Origin: Candidatus Nanopelagicaceae bacterium
GTDB lineage: Bacteria > Actinomycetota > Actinomycetes > Nanopelagicales > Nanopelagicaceae
Assembly (NCBI GenBank): GCA_947460855.1
Contig: CANHGU010000004.1
Coordinates: 1-40,028 of the forward strand
DNA: 40,028 nucleotides
Direction: 5' to 3'
Made by a program: the position numbers and the translations under genes. Of this stretch, positions 1 to 9,597 are shown piece after piece. The stretch's first letter is position 1, and every line of letters starts with the position of its first letter. The notes under the pieces are model-generated. The model was not told the origin of the DNA, ran no database searches, and saw only the letters and a program-made list of their open reading frames with translations.

Positions 1-974
1 CTTAGCAACCAGCCTGAATTAAACTTATTATCATCAATAACTATCGCTGCGCCATCTGATTGTAGATCCAGCGCATTCATTGATTGTTCGCCATTTCCGA
101 TTGGAAGTGGGATAAGCACTGCATATTTTCTAACTGCAGCTAACTCAGCACAGGTCAATGCCCCACTTCGGGCAATCACAAGATCAACCGCATGGTAAGC
201 AGATGACATATCTTCTATGTATGGAAGTGGTAAATAATTCTCAGTGCGCGTTGGCAGAGGATTATCTCGGCCAACTGAATGAACTACTTGAACACCTTTC
301 TCTGTAAAAGCCGATAAGGATTGAAGAATTGCTTCATTAATATGTCTTGACCCTTGGGATCCACCAAAGACTAAAATTGTTGGCTTATCTGATGACAGGC
401 GCCATTTTTCTAGTTGAGTATTTCGTTTGCTTAAGAGCTCATTATCTTTAAGTTTGGTTGTAGAAATAATTTCAGCTCGTATCGGCATTCCACTTAGTTT
501 GGCACTACGCCACCTACCAACTTTTAATCCGGCGCGGCTAAAGGCAATAAATATTTGCTTTGCAAATGGGGCACCAAATTTATTTGCCCAACCAGGAACA
601 GCATTAGCTTCATGAATGAAAATTGGCTTTCGTAACACTGCTGCTGCTAAATAAATTGGCGGGCATGCATACCCACCAAAACCAATTATTAGATCTGCAT
701 TTTTACAAATTTTAATACCCTGCCAAGTTGCTAGCAGCATCTTAACTGGCCAAATAAAAGTGCTCGGAGTCAATTGCCTTGGCATCAAAACTTTTGGAAT
801 ATGTACTAACTCAAATCCTGCTTGGGGGACTAATTGATTTTCAAGTCCATTTTTAGTTCCAACAAATTGCAACTTCCAATCAGGCTTTTGCTCTTTAATC
901 CAATTTGCTACAGCAAGGGCTGGTTCAACATGACCTGCAGTACCACCGCCTGCAAATACTATTTTGGGGATCAT
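1..974 (-). CDS. murG: MurG, lipid II synthase (C-terminus outside window)
   Basis: UDP-N-acetylglucosamine:undecaprenyl-pyrophosphoryl-MurNAc-pentapeptide transferase, the last cytoplasmic step of lipid II synthesis at the inner membrane face. The reverse complement reads in frame from an ATG at 974 to the window edge, about 324 residues. MurG proteins are usually around 360, so the C-terminal few dozen residues are missing. Visible signatures are the N-terminal glycine loop FAGGGTAGHVEPALA, the membrane-facing GFGGYACPP, HEANAVPGWANK, the second-domain GGSQGS, and the sugar-nucleotide region RSGALTCAEL followed by PLPIGNGEQSMNA. The TAGH and GNGEQ forms are those usual in actinobacteria. 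The ATG overlaps the ftsW stop (ATGA), so the two are probably translationally coupled. Identification is firm; only the end is unseen. Confidence 0.96.
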   Translation of the reverse strand, partial: MIPKIVFAGGGTAGHVEPALAVANWIKEQKPDWKLQFVGTKNGLENQLVPQAGFELVHIPKVLMPRQLTPSTFIWPVKMLLATWQGIKICKNADLIIGFGGYACPPIYLAAAVLRKPIFIHEANAVPGWANKFGAPFAKQIFIAFSRAGLKVGRWRSAKLSGMPIRAEIISTTKLKDNELLSKRNTQLEKWRLSSDKPTILVFGGSQGSRHINEAILQSLSAFTEKGVQVVHSVGRDNPLPTRTENYLPLPYIEDMSSAYHAVDLVIARSGALTCAELAAVRKYAVLIPLPIGNGEQSMNALDLQSDGAAIVIDDNKFNSGWLL

Positions 975-2152
975 TGGGATAATTTTCTCATCCGACTTGC
1001 CTTAATTCCCTCAGATATCTCTGGTGTTCTACGAGCAACACCTAATACATAGCCAACAGCGATGAGATTTGCCAATAAAGATGAACCTCCGTATGAGATA
1101 AACGGGAGCGTCACACCAATTACTGGAATTAGTGAAGTTACGGAGCCAATATTTACCGCTACTTGAGCAATCAGCCAACAAGCAATACCTGCCGTGACAT
1201 ATCTAGAAAAATCATCTTTGGTTTTTATCGCTACCCGCAAAATTGAATAAATTAGAACCGCATAAAGGGCTAAAACCAAAAGTGTTCCTAATAAACCTAA
1301 CTCTTCGCCAATAACAGAGAATATAAAATCTGTATGAGCCTCAGCTAGATTGGCCCACTTTTGTTTACTTGCACCCAGCCCACTTCCCCAAAGCCCGCCG
1401 CTAGCCAACCCCATAATGCTATGCGCTGGTTGCCAGCCTGAAAACTTATAATACTTTTCATCAAAGGGATCAAATAGTGCTGAGAAACGGCTCAATCGAT
1501 AGCTATTGCTGAAAATCAATACGGCACTAATTATTGAAGCCAAAGTTATCACACCAATAAAGTGCTTAATTGGTGCACCAGAGATAAACAAAATACCTGC
1601 AAATATGATTAACACTAAAAAGGCTGTGCCCATATCACGTTCAGATAAAATTAGAATCTCAATTACAACTAACCCTGGAAAAATCAGCAAAATAGGATTT
1701 TTCCCAGAAGTTACATCAATCTTTCGCAATTGATACGCACACCAAAGAATTAATCCAAATTTTGCAAATTCTGATGGCTGGAGGGTGAAGCCCCCAATCT
1801 CAATCCAATTTCTATTTCCGTTAATATTCTTTCCTAGTGAAGGAATAAAAGGTAGCAACAGGATAACGATTGAGATACTTAGAGAAATTTTTGCTAATCT
1901 TGGCCAAACATTTCCCTGAACTCTAAATGCCCAGTATGCAAAAGCAGCACCTATAATTAAAAAGAAAAATTGCCTAATGAATATAGAATAACTATTACCA
2001 TTCTCTTGTAATGATGTCACTGTTGATGATGACAGAACCATTGTTAAGCCAAGGGCGCATAAAAAAATTGTGCTCCAAATAATTAGAAAATAAGGTAGTT
2101 CTGGTCGTGTGAAAATCTTTGAGTATTTACTGCTATTTACATTAGTACTCAT
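971..2152 (-). CDS. ftsW: FtsW, septal peptidoglycan glycosyltransferase (SEDS family)
   Basis: Polytopic SEDS protein that polymerises lipid II at the division septum together with FtsI. The 393-residue reading from the ATG at 2152 has about ten hydrophobic segments. It carries the family signatures GSGLGASKQKW, AEAHTDFIFSVIGEELG and, near the C-terminus, PFISYGGSS. An in-frame start 60 bases further upstream would run into the murD coding sequence. The ATG at 2152 begins one base after the murD stop and is preferred. The stop overlaps the murG start by four bases. RodA is the paralogous alternative, but the position between murD and murG is that of ftsW. Confidence 0.95.
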   Translation of the reverse strand: MSTNVNSSKYSKIFTRPELPYFLIIWSTIFLCALGLTMVLSSSTVTSLQENGNSYSIFIRQFFFLIIGAAFAYWAFRVQGNVWPRLAKISLSISIVILLLPFIPSLGKNINGNRNWIEIGGFTLQPSEFAKFGLILWCAYQLRKIDVTSGKNPILLIFPGLVVIEILILSERDMGTAFLVLIIFAGILFISGAPIKHFIGVITLASIISAVLIFSNSYRLSRFSALFDPFDEKYYKFSGWQPAHSIMGLASGGLWGSGLGASKQKWANLAEAHTDFIFSVIGEELGLLGTLLVLALYAVLIYSILRVAIKTKDDFSRYVTAGIACWLIAQVAVNIGSVTSLIPVIGVTLPFISYGGSSLLANLIAVGYVLGVARRTPEISEGIKASRMRKLSQ

Positions 2153-2153
2153 G

Positions 2154-3503
2154 CTAAACCTGAGCCTTAACAGCCTGTGCGAAAAATTGGCCTCGCTGTA
2201 CGTAGGAGTCAAATTGATCCATCGAAGCGCATGCAGGGGCTAACAAAACTGTATCGCCAGGTTGTGCTATTCCAATTGCAGTCCTAACAACGTCGTTCAT
2301 TAGGCTTTTAGCATCACTGGTCTGATCAACTCTTACAATTTCAATGCTTGGTGCATGTAGTGCAATAGCTTGAGCAATTAACTCGCGATCTTGCCCAATC
2401 AAAATAACTGCCTTAAGTCGAGCTGCGCACTTTTTAACTAATTCATTCATACTTGCGCCCTTTGCCAAACCTCCAGCTATCCAAATTACCTTAAAATTTG
2501 AAAGCAGTGACGCTGCGGCGGCATGTGGGTTTGTGGCCTTTGAATCATCGACCCAATTAATCTCATTCTTGCTTGCCACTAATTCCATTCGATGATGGTC
2601 TGGTGAAAAATTCTTTAATCCCAATTTAATATCTTCATATTCAATACCAATAGAGAGGGCTAGAGCTGAAGCAGCTAACGCATTCAAGATGTTATGTGGA
2701 ACCGTAGGTGTTATATCTACTAGCTCTGAAATTTCAATTGCCTCACTTATTGATGGTGAAAATGCCCGATCGATTAACAAGTTTTCAACTACGCCTAGTT
2801 CGCCTGCGTTTGGTGTGTCGAGTGAAAACCAAACAATTGACCCAGAACTAGTTCTTCGAACTAGTTCTGGGTCCGATCTATTTAATATTGTTTTTTGAGA
2901 TTGCTTGAGTAATTTAAGTTTTGCCTGAGCATACGCCTCAAAGCTTCCATGCCAGTCAATATGATCCTCAGCAATATTCAATACTGCAGCAGCCGTATAT
3001 TCAGGCAGGTTACTCCACTGCAATTGAAAAGATGAAAGCTCTATTGCTAAGTAATCGAACGGATCTTTAGCACAAACTGCTGCAATCACAGTCTCACCAA
3101 CATTTCCACAAGCTATCCCGTTAATTTTTGCAGCATTAAAAATAGATTCCACCATATTGATGGTAGTTGTCTTTCCATTTGTTCCAGTAAGTGCAACCCA
3201 GCGTTGATTTGGTGCCAGGATTTGCTTTACAAGCCAAGCGAAATCTATCTCGCTTAGTAATTCAACTCCTGATTCTTTTAGTTTCTTAATAATTGGGTGG
3301 TCAGTGCGCCAACCTGGCGAAACTATTGCTAACTCAATATGCTCAGGAATTTTATTAACAACATCAATAGTGTTATCAACCCTTTCATCAAAAAGCTTGG
3401 ATTGAGCTCCGAACTTGATTAAGGCCTCATGACTGGCTCGACCCGTAACTCCGGCACCAATAACTAAGCAATTTTTTCCATTAAGACTTTCTATAAAGTT
3501 CAT
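2154..3503 (-). CDS. murD: MurD, UDP-MurNAc-L-alanine:D-glutamate ligase
   Basis: Cytoplasmic ATP-dependent ligase adding D-glutamate to UDP-MurNAc-L-Ala. The 449-residue product has an N-terminal Rossmann-like UDP-binding part (LVIGAGVTGRAS), the Mur ligase ATP loop ALTGTNGKTTT around residue 120, the central ELSSFQL and AEDHIDWH elements, and the C-terminal DDSKATNPHAA. The ATG at 3503 lies one base after the mraY stop. A longer reading to 3539 would overlap mraY by 35 bases and adds residues not expected in the family, so it was not used. The gene contains a perfect 16-bp inverted repeat at 2839-2873, described separately. Confidence 0.95.
   Translation of the reverse strand: MNFIESLNGKNCLVIGAGVTGRASHEALIKFGAQSKLFDERVDNTIDVVNKIPEHIELAIVSPGWRTDHPIIKKLKESGVELLSEIDFAWLVKQILAPNQRWVALTGTNGKTTTINMVESIFNAAKINGIACGNVGETVIAAVCAKDPFDYLAIELSSFQLQWSNLPEYTAAAVLNIAEDHIDWHGSFEAYAQAKLKLLKQSQKTILNRSDPELVRRTSSGSIVWFSLDTPNAGELGVVENLLIDRAFSPSISEAIEISELVDITPTVPHNILNALAASALALSIGIEYEDIKLGLKNFSPDHHRMELVASKNEINWVDDSKATNPHAAAASLLSNFKVIWIAGGLAKGASMNELVKKCAARLKAVILIGQDRELIAQAIALHAPSIEIVRVDQTSDAKSLMNDVVRTAIGIAQPGDTVLLAPACASMDQFDSYVQRGQFFAQAVKAQV
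2839..2873. repeat. Perfect 16-bp inverted repeat inside murD
   Basis: The arms GACCCAGAACTAGTTC (2839-2854) and GAACTAGTTCTGGGTC (2858-2873) are exact reverse complements separated by three bases. The repeat is inside the murD reading frame and is translated as a short charged/polar stretch (DPELVRRTSSGS) just after the central domain NRSDP region. No frame is broken. In mRNA it would form a very stable 15 to 16-bp hairpin. I see no second copy elsewhere in the window. Confidence 0.9.
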
Positions 3504-3504
3504 A

Positions 3505-4563
3505 CTAAGAGACGACCCATTGGGCATAGAACAACCCAAGACCTGCTGCTACCCCAAGACTGGCAATTATCCAGAACCTAATAACAATTGTTACCTCACC
3601 CCAACCAATCAATTCAAAATGATGTTGGAGTGGTGCCATCTTAAAAATTCGTTTACCGCCAGTTATTTTAAAATATGCGACTTGAATAATTACTGAAGAT
3701 GTTATCAAAACAAAGATAAATCCAAGCGCTATAAGTAATAATTGAATTCTAAGAGTAATTGCTAAACCTGCTAATGCTCCACCTAATGCAAGCGAGCCAA
3801 CATCTCCCATAAATATTTTTGCAGGTGAGGCATTCCACCACAAGAAACCGCCACAAGCTCCAGCTAATGCAGCCGCAAGCACTGCTAAATCAAGCGGATC
3901 GCGCACTGCGTAACATTTAAGTCCTGGCGAAACCGCGCAGCTTTGGCCAAACTCCCAAACTCCAATCAGAATAAATGCAGTAAATACCATTACTGCAGCG
4001 CCGGTTGCCAGTCCATCTAAGCCATCAGTTAAATTAACACCATTACTTGTTCCGAGCACCATTACTATCACCCAAACTATTACCAATCCAGCCATAAACT
4101 TAATCGAAGTATCTCTGACAGTTGAGAGATTTGTTGAAATGGGAGTTAGGCCTGCTTGGTCTGGAAATTGCAGACCGGCATAGGCAAATGCACCTGCAAC
4201 AATTCCTTGGCCGATTAGTTTTTGTTTTGCATTTAAACCGAGTGATTTTTGCTTAGCAACTTTGAGCCAATCATCAATAAATCCGACGATACCAAGTCCA
4301 ATAACAAGAGCGATTACTAGTAAAGCTGATGTTGTAGCTGCAACTCCTGTTACTACATGACTAACAAAATAACCAACTACAGAGGCTAGAATTAAAATCA
4401 CACCCCCCATGGTGGGTGTACCACGTTTAATTTGATGAGTAGTAGGACCGTCATCTCTTATGATTTGGCCATAGCCTTTTTTTGCGAGAAATTTAATCAA
4501 TACTGGAGTTGCAAAGAATGCAAAAATTGCTGCAGTTGCCCCGGAAAGTAATATGCCTTTCAC
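3505..4563 (-). CDS. mraY: MraY, phospho-MurNAc-pentapeptide transferase
   Basis: Integral membrane enzyme that moves phospho-MurNAc-pentapeptide onto undecaprenyl phosphate to make lipid I. The 352-residue protein shows about ten membrane segments and the family's conserved cytoplasmic loops: PTMGGV near residue 50, the aspartate cluster FIDDWLK, the NLTDGLDGLATG loop, FMGDVGSLALGG, and the C-terminal APLQHHFE. The ATG at 4563 overlaps the murF stop by four bases (ATGA). The next gene, murD, begins one base after its stop. Confidence 0.97.
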   Translation of the reverse strand: MKGILLSGATAAIFAFFATPVLIKFLAKKGYGQIIRDDGPTTHQIKRGTPTMGGVILILASVVGYFVSHVVTGVAATTSALLVIALVIGLGIVGFIDDWLKVAKQKSLGLNAKQKLIGQGIVAGAFAYAGLQFPDQAGLTPISTNLSTVRDTSIKFMAGLVIVWVIVMVLGTSNGVNLTDGLDGLATGAAVMVFTAFILIGVWEFGQSCAVSPGLKCYAVRDPLDLAVLAAALAGACGGFLWWNASPAKIFMGDVGSLALGGALAGLAITLRIQLLLIALGFIFVLITSSVIIQVAYFKITGGKRIFKMAPLQHHFELIGWGEVTIVIRFWIIASLGVAAGLGLFYAQWVVS

Positions 4564-5939
4564 TCTTTACTCCCATTCCATTTATCTCTAATTAAGGCGG
4601 CGATATCTTCAAATTTCTCTGATCGGGAGGCTTTAAGTAAAACTACATCCCCACTAGAAAAATTACTGACTAACTGTAAAACAGCATCAGTGCTTGCACA
4701 GTTATGCACCACCATATGTTTACCAATATCTTCTTTTTCGCTCACTTTGTACAGGTCCGTCCCAACGCTCAATAAATGATCTACGCCGATATCTTGGCAA
4801 AAATCAGTAATTTGAATATGTGACTCTTTCTCGATAGCTCCTAATTCATGCATTTTTCCAAGGATCGCCCAAGATGAACCACCGCTCTCCTGAGTGAGCA
4901 ATGCAAGGGTTTTAATAGCAGCTTTCATACTTTCTGGATTTGCATTGTAGTAATCATTAATGATTTTCAAACCACCTAAATCATCGATTTGCATTCTCCA
5001 TTTACTATCTGGTTCAGCAGTGGTTAGTCCCACTGCAATAATTTCATTAGAAATTCCTAACGCATAAGCTGCTGCGGCGGCAGCAAGTGCGTTTGGGACT
5101 TGATGTTCTCCTAAAACTTGAAGTGAAACTGGATTTCTACCATCTGGTGTTACCAATTCAAAGTGGGCATATCCACCATGTAATTGCAGATCAGCTTCTC
5201 TAACTGATTGTGAATGTCCAAAAAGTATTGACTTAATTGGCAATCCATCTGCCATCTTTGGTGTCCAATTATCATAAGTACCAAGTACTGCATACTTACC
5301 ATCGGGCAAATTGCTAATGAGCTCGGATTTTGTTTTAGCAATTGCTTCGACCGAGCCAAACTCTCCTATATGCGCGCTACCTACTACTAAAACTACGCCA
5401 ACATCCGGCGCACATATCTTTGTAAGTTTGGCAATATCGCCTATATGTCTTGCTCCCATTTCAACTATACAAAACTTTGTGTTCAAAGTGCAACGAAGTA
5501 TTGTTAGCGGAACGCCAATTTCAGTATTAAAATTAGCCTCGGTTGCAACGGTTTCTCCTACAGATTTCAGTATTGAGTTCAAAAACTCCTTGGTTGTAGT
5601 TTTTCCTTGAGAGCCAGTAATCCCCACAACTTTCATATCCTTAAGTTCATTCCTGACAAATACAGCCAAGGCTAATAGTGCTTGGCTTACATCCGATACA
5701 AGAATTGATGGAGCATCTACTTCCTTAGACACTAAAGCGAACTTTGCTCCTGAATCAATTGCATTCAATACAAACTCATGGCCATCAATATTTTTTCCGT
5801 TAAACGCAACAAAAAATGTTCCCTTTTTTGCATTATTCGAGTTGATTACAGGAATTTGATCAATAATAGTTTCTCCAGGCAAATTCTTTAAAGTTCCAGA
5901 TACGATCTGAGCAAATGAGGTCGCAGTTATGTTTATCAA
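4560..5939 (-). CDS. murF: MurF, UDP-MurNAc-tripeptide:D-alanyl-D-alanine ligase
   Basis: Cytoplasmic ATP-dependent ligase that adds the D-Ala-D-Ala dipeptide to UDP-MurNAc-tripeptide. The 459-residue product has the Mur ligase ATP-binding loop GITGSQGKTTTKE near residue 105, the downstream FNTEIGVPLT and EMGARHIGDI elements typical of MurF, and NDYYNANPESM in the C-terminal half. The start is a TTG at 5939 whose last two bases form part of the TGA stop of murE (TTGA overlap), consistent with translational coupling. No better ATG lies nearby. Confidence 0.95.
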   Translation of the reverse strand: MINITATSFAQIVSGTLKNLPGETIIDQIPVINSNNAKKGTFFVAFNGKNIDGHEFVLNAIDSGAKFALVSKEVDAPSILVSDVSQALLALAVFVRNELKDMKVVGITGSQGKTTTKEFLNSILKSVGETVATEANFNTEIGVPLTILRCTLNTKFCIVEMGARHIGDIAKLTKICAPDVGVVLVVGSAHIGEFGSVEAIAKTKSELISNLPDGKYAVLGTYDNWTPKMADGLPIKSILFGHSQSVREADLQLHGGYAHFELVTPDGRNPVSLQVLGEHQVPNALAAAAAAYALGISNEIIAVGLTTAEPDSKWRMQIDDLGGLKIINDYYNANPESMKAAIKTLALLTQESGGSSWAILGKMHELGAIEKESHIQITDFCQDIGVDHLLSVGTDLYKVSEKEDIGKHMVVHNCASTDAVLQLVSNFSSGDVVLLKASRSEKFEDIAALIRDKWNGSKE

Positions 5940-7405
5940 CGAGCTGCCGCCTTTGTAATTGAATTTGCTAGCTCAATACGATCATCAAATGTAGTTGTCA
6001 CGCCCATGATTTCTTGGCCACTTTCATGGCCTTTACCAAGTACTAATACACAATCTCCAGCAACTGCTTGAGAAACTACAAAATCAATTGCTGTTTTTCG
6101 ATCATTAACAATAAATCCTCTACCGGTAAGATCAATACCATTTATCATTGCTGAAATTATTTCATCAGGTGATTCACTTCTGGGATTATCGCTCGTAAAC
6201 ACTGCAACATCACTTCCGGCAAAAAGTGCTTTCCCCATGAGTGGTCGCTTGCTTTTATCTCTATCTCCACCACAACCAAGGAGTGCAATCACCTTGCCAC
6301 TAGTGAATGATCGCGCTGTTTCTAAAACTCGACTAACTGCATCTGGCGTGTGGGCGTAATCAACTATCGCAGTAAACTCTTGCCCGGCAGAAATTTGCTC
6401 TAACCGACCAGGAATACTTTTAATTTTAGGTATGGCTAGTGAAATTTTTGAATCATCCAACCCAGTAGCACTTGCAAGTGCTACTGCAAGCAAAAGGTTG
6501 TCGAGGTTATATTCACCTAGCAACTTAAAGTTTCCATTAATTTTATTTCCATTTTTACTATTTATTTCAATATTATATTCGGATTTTTGAAAATCAATTT
6601 TCTTATAGAACCAATCAGCGCTCTTATTTGTGCGAGATACACTCTGATGCGGTAATTCAATTTGATTGCTCAATATAAGTCCGTAAGAATCATCAATATT
6701 AATCACTGCACTTTCTGCAAACTCTGAGTTAAAGAGATCTGCTTTAGCTTTAAAGTAATTCTCCATGCTTTTGTGGTAGTCCAAATGATCCTGCGTAAGA
6801 TTTGAGAAGGCAACTACCCTAAATTTTGATCCCTTAATTCGATGTTGAACTATTGAGTGACTGCTTACTTCCATCGCTAAATTACTAACCCTTTTTTCAA
6901 CCATAAGTGCAACCAGGGCCTGTAGTTCATCTGCTTCTGGTGTTGTTCGAATCCCGCTAATAAAGTTTTGGTTTATCTCTGTACCTAAAGTTCCAATCAA
7001 TCCGGTAGTTAGACCATTAAGTTGCCATAACTGCTTAAGGATACTTGTGGTAGTTGTTTTGCCATTAGTACCGGTAACCCCGACTGCAGTTAACTTATTA
7101 AATGGATTACTATAAATCCAAGCCGATAATTCTCCAATGATCTCACGAGGATTGGGGTGAATAAAACTTGGTATTGATATTGAAAGTTTTTTATCACTTA
7201 AAACTGCAACAGCGCCATTGTTTATAGCTTCATTTACGAAATTAACACCATGAGTTTTTTCACCTGCTAGAGCAACAAAAAGGTCCCCCGGTTTTACTTT
7301 AGAAGCATTAAGCGCAACTCCAGCAACTTTAACTTCTAAATCGAAAATGGTTCTATTAAAATCAACTAATGACTTACTAATTACTGCTGCTGGCCTGGCG
7401 CTCAT
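5936..7405 (-). CDS. murE: MurE, UDP-MurNAc-dipeptide ligase (meso-diaminopimelate type)
   Basis: Cytoplasmic ligase adding the third amino acid of the stem peptide. The 489-residue sequence has the ATP loop GVTGTNGKTTTT near residue 109, TTPEADELQ, EVSSHSI, FSNLTQDHLDYH, and GCGGDRDKSKRP. The motif SDNPRSESP is the DNPR signature that family knowledge links to meso-diaminopimelate as substrate rather than lysine, so a DAP-type peptidoglycan is predicted. It starts three bases after the ftsI stop and overlaps murF at its end. Confidence 0.95.
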   Translation of the reverse strand: MSARPAAVISKSLVDFNRTIFDLEVKVAGVALNASKVKPGDLFVALAGEKTHGVNFVNEAINNGAVAVLSDKKLSISIPSFIHPNPREIIGELSAWIYSNPFNKLTAVGVTGTNGKTTTTSILKQLWQLNGLTTGLIGTLGTEINQNFISGIRTTPEADELQALVALMVEKRVSNLAMEVSSHSIVQHRIKGSKFRVVAFSNLTQDHLDYHKSMENYFKAKADLFNSEFAESAVINIDDSYGLILSNQIELPHQSVSRTNKSADWFYKKIDFQKSEYNIEINSKNGNKINGNFKLLGEYNLDNLLLAVALASATGLDDSKISLAIPKIKSIPGRLEQISAGQEFTAIVDYAHTPDAVSRVLETARSFTSGKVIALLGCGGDRDKSKRPLMGKALFAGSDVAVFTSDNPRSESPDEIISAMINGIDLTGRGFIVNDRKTAIDFVVSQAVAGDCVLVLGKGHESGQEIMGVTTTFDDRIELANSITKAAAR

Positions 7406-7408
7406 AAA

Positions 7409-9217
7409 TCACGCTCCGCTCTTTGCAGTAATTTTACTACGCTGATTTAGTGATGCCTCGGTCAGCGAAAATACCTCTTTTGACTCTACAGTTGGTTGCA
7501 CCCTTTGATTCTGTAGAACAAAACCCATTACTTTTTTGAATACTGGTCCGGCAAGTGCGCCACCCCAGTGCATTCCTTTAGGGTCTTGAATTGTTACGCT
7601 AACAACATACTTTGGCTTATCTGCTGGAGCAAAACCAATAAAAGATGCTGTGTAACCGCTATAGCATCGACAGCCAGAATTAAATCGCATTGCCGTACCA
7701 GTTTTACCAGCAACCCGATACCCTGCAATTGCTGCCGATGGCGCTGTTCCATTTGTAGATACAACGCTCTCCATCATGGCACGCATATTGATAGCTGTTT
7801 GCTCACTTAAAACTTTTACTGATTCATTTGGCTTGGCTGGGGTATATTTTCCGCTCTCATCTATTACGCCAGCTAGAATCGAAGGTTTTACTCTCACCCC
7901 ATTGTTTGCAATTGTGGCAAATACAGAGGTTGCCTGCATTGCAGTTAGTGAGTAACCCTGACCAAATGCAATTGTTGGAAGTGATGTACCAGACCACTCT
8001 TTTACTGGATGCAATATGCCTGCAGATTCACCGGGCAACTTAGAGTTTGTACTCTCACCAATACCAAATTTAGTTAAATAATTATATAGATTATCTTTTC
8101 CTAGTTTTTGCCCGATCTGAATTGCGCCAGTATTACTTGAAACAGCAAGCAATCCAGTTGTAGTAAGTCTTTGAGTTGGATGTTTTTCATGGTCGTGAAA
8201 AACTCCGTCAGCTACCTTCATTGAGTATGGAATTGTAAAAACTGTATCGGGTGCTATTAATTTCTCCTCCATCGCAGCAGCTACCGTAATTACTTTGCCA
8301 GTAGAACCAGGCTCATAAACTTCCTGTACCGCTGGGTTATTTAATTTATCTACCGTGATCGAGCTTGGAGTATTTGGATCAAATGTGGGTGCACTTGCCT
8401 GAGCTAGAATTGCCCCGGTCTTTGGATCCATCACAATTACAGTGCCAGATTTTGCTCTAGATGCTGAGACCGCTTGGCTAATCGCATTTTGCGCAACCCA
8501 TTGGACATCTCGATTGATTGTCAATCGGATACTAGTTCCAGCTTTTTCTTCAACTCTTATTTGCTCTGATCCAGGAATAATATTTCCTCGGCCATTTGCA
8601 TATATGTACTTACCATTAGTCCCAATTAGGAGGCTGTTTAGGCTGCTCTCAATTCCACCTGCGCCATCTCCAAGATCATTTACTACACCTATTAACGAAG
8701 CAGTTAACTTCCCACTTGGATAATCGCGGATATAACTTCGCTCCGGTACGAAACCACCAATTCGCTTGCTTAGATCGCTCTTAGTTCTAACAACTCTAGT
8801 GTTATAGGCGGATATTGCATCATTTACTTCTCGCCATACAGATGGTGCCACATCCTTAGCAATTAATACATAACGTTTATCACCAGAAAGAGTAGGTAAA
8901 AGTTGAGATGAAGTCATTCCTAAGATAGGTGCCACTACATTTGCAGCATTAACTGGATCATTCACAACAGTCTGATCAACTGCAATGTTAATTGCTGAAA
9001 TACTGCGTGCAAGTTCAACGCCATTAATGTCAAAAATTGCACCACGTGGGGCGAGTAGGGTTGCAGACTTACTTAACTCATTGTCGGCTCGCTCAACATA
9101 TCCTTTTGCACGAATTGCTTGTATTTCAATTAATCGAAGGCCAAAAAGCAAGAATAGAACTGTAGCTATAGCAAGAATTTTGCGAAGGCGATCTTGGACT
9201 AGTTGCTGTTGAGTCAC
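7409..9217 (-). CDS. ftsI: FtsI, class B penicillin-binding protein 3
   Basis: Septal peptidoglycan transpeptidase, anchored by one N-terminal membrane segment (about residues 12-30) with the rest outside. The 602-residue protein carries the penicillin-binding catalytic motifs in order: S305-T-G-K308 in YEPGSTGK, S360-S-N362 in AVSSNTGA, and K505-T-G in VAGKTGTAM. The N-terminal dimerisation region includes APRGAIFD. The start is a GTG at 9217 overlapping the stop of the upstream FtsL-like gene (GTGA). Length and motif order are normal for FtsI. Confidence 0.95.
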   Translation of the reverse strand: MTQQQLVQDRLRKILAIATVLFLLFGLRLIEIQAIRAKGYVERADNELSKSATLLAPRGAIFDINGVELARSISAINIAVDQTVVNDPVNAANVVAPILGMTSSQLLPTLSGDKRYVLIAKDVAPSVWREVNDAISAYNTRVVRTKSDLSKRIGGFVPERSYIRDYPSGKLTASLIGVVNDLGDGAGGIESSLNSLLIGTNGKYIYANGRGNIIPGSEQIRVEEKAGTSIRLTINRDVQWVAQNAISQAVSASRAKSGTVIVMDPKTGAILAQASAPTFDPNTPSSITVDKLNNPAVQEVYEPGSTGKVITVAAAMEEKLIAPDTVFTIPYSMKVADGVFHDHEKHPTQRLTTTGLLAVSSNTGAIQIGQKLGKDNLYNYLTKFGIGESTNSKLPGESAGILHPVKEWSGTSLPTIAFGQGYSLTAMQATSVFATIANNGVRVKPSILAGVIDESGKYTPAKPNESVKVLSEQTAINMRAMMESVVSTNGTAPSAAIAGYRVAGKTGTAMRFNSGCRCYSGYTASFIGFAPADKPKYVVSVTIQDPKGMHWGGALAGPVFKKVMGFVLQNQRVQPTVESKEVFSLTEASLNQRSKITAKSGA

Positions 9218-9597
9218 TTGCTACCTGCTGACATATTTAAAAAGCGTGGATTAGAAGTTGCTACCATTCCTAATTTGCCTGCGCTCTCAGCTAATTTATC
9301 TGGTGACGATTTAGCTGCAACCTCTCTTATTATTGCCTCGCGCTGGTCAGTTAGGACTTGTGTCTGCTGCTTTAGCTCTTGTAACACAAAAGCGTCCTGA
9401 GCAAGTGATGTGTTAATCACTAAAAGTGATAGTAGTCCGGTAGTGAATATTGCGCCTAGTAAAATACCAAATGTACGATCTGGTGCGATCTGTCCAGCTT
9501 TGGAATCTGGTAAAAGTCTTAGAACAGCTTGATTAGTTTTTTCCCTAACAATCTTGCGGGAGATTTCAATTGCAGGTACAAAATCTAATATGGCCAT
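9214..9597 (-). CDS. ftsL: FtsL-like cell division protein (septum formation initiator type)
   Basis: Small bitopic division protein expected to act with FtsB and FtsQ to activate FtsW-FtsI. The 127 residues comprise a basic cytoplasmic part, one membrane segment at about residues 45-63, and a predicted coiled-coil extracellular part (ELKQQTQVLTDQREAIIREV) ending in a short tail with an NPRFL motif. The sequence of FtsL is poorly conserved, so the call rests on topology, length and the fixed place between rsmH and ftsI. The start abuts rsmH by one base and the stop overlaps ftsI. Confidence 0.8.
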   Translation of the reverse strand: MAILDFVPAIEISRKIVREKTNQAVLRLLPDSKAGQIAPDRTFGILLGAIFTTGLLSLLVINTSLAQDAFVLQELKQQTQVLTDQREAIIREVAAKSSPDKLAESAGKLGMVATSNPRFLNMSAGSK

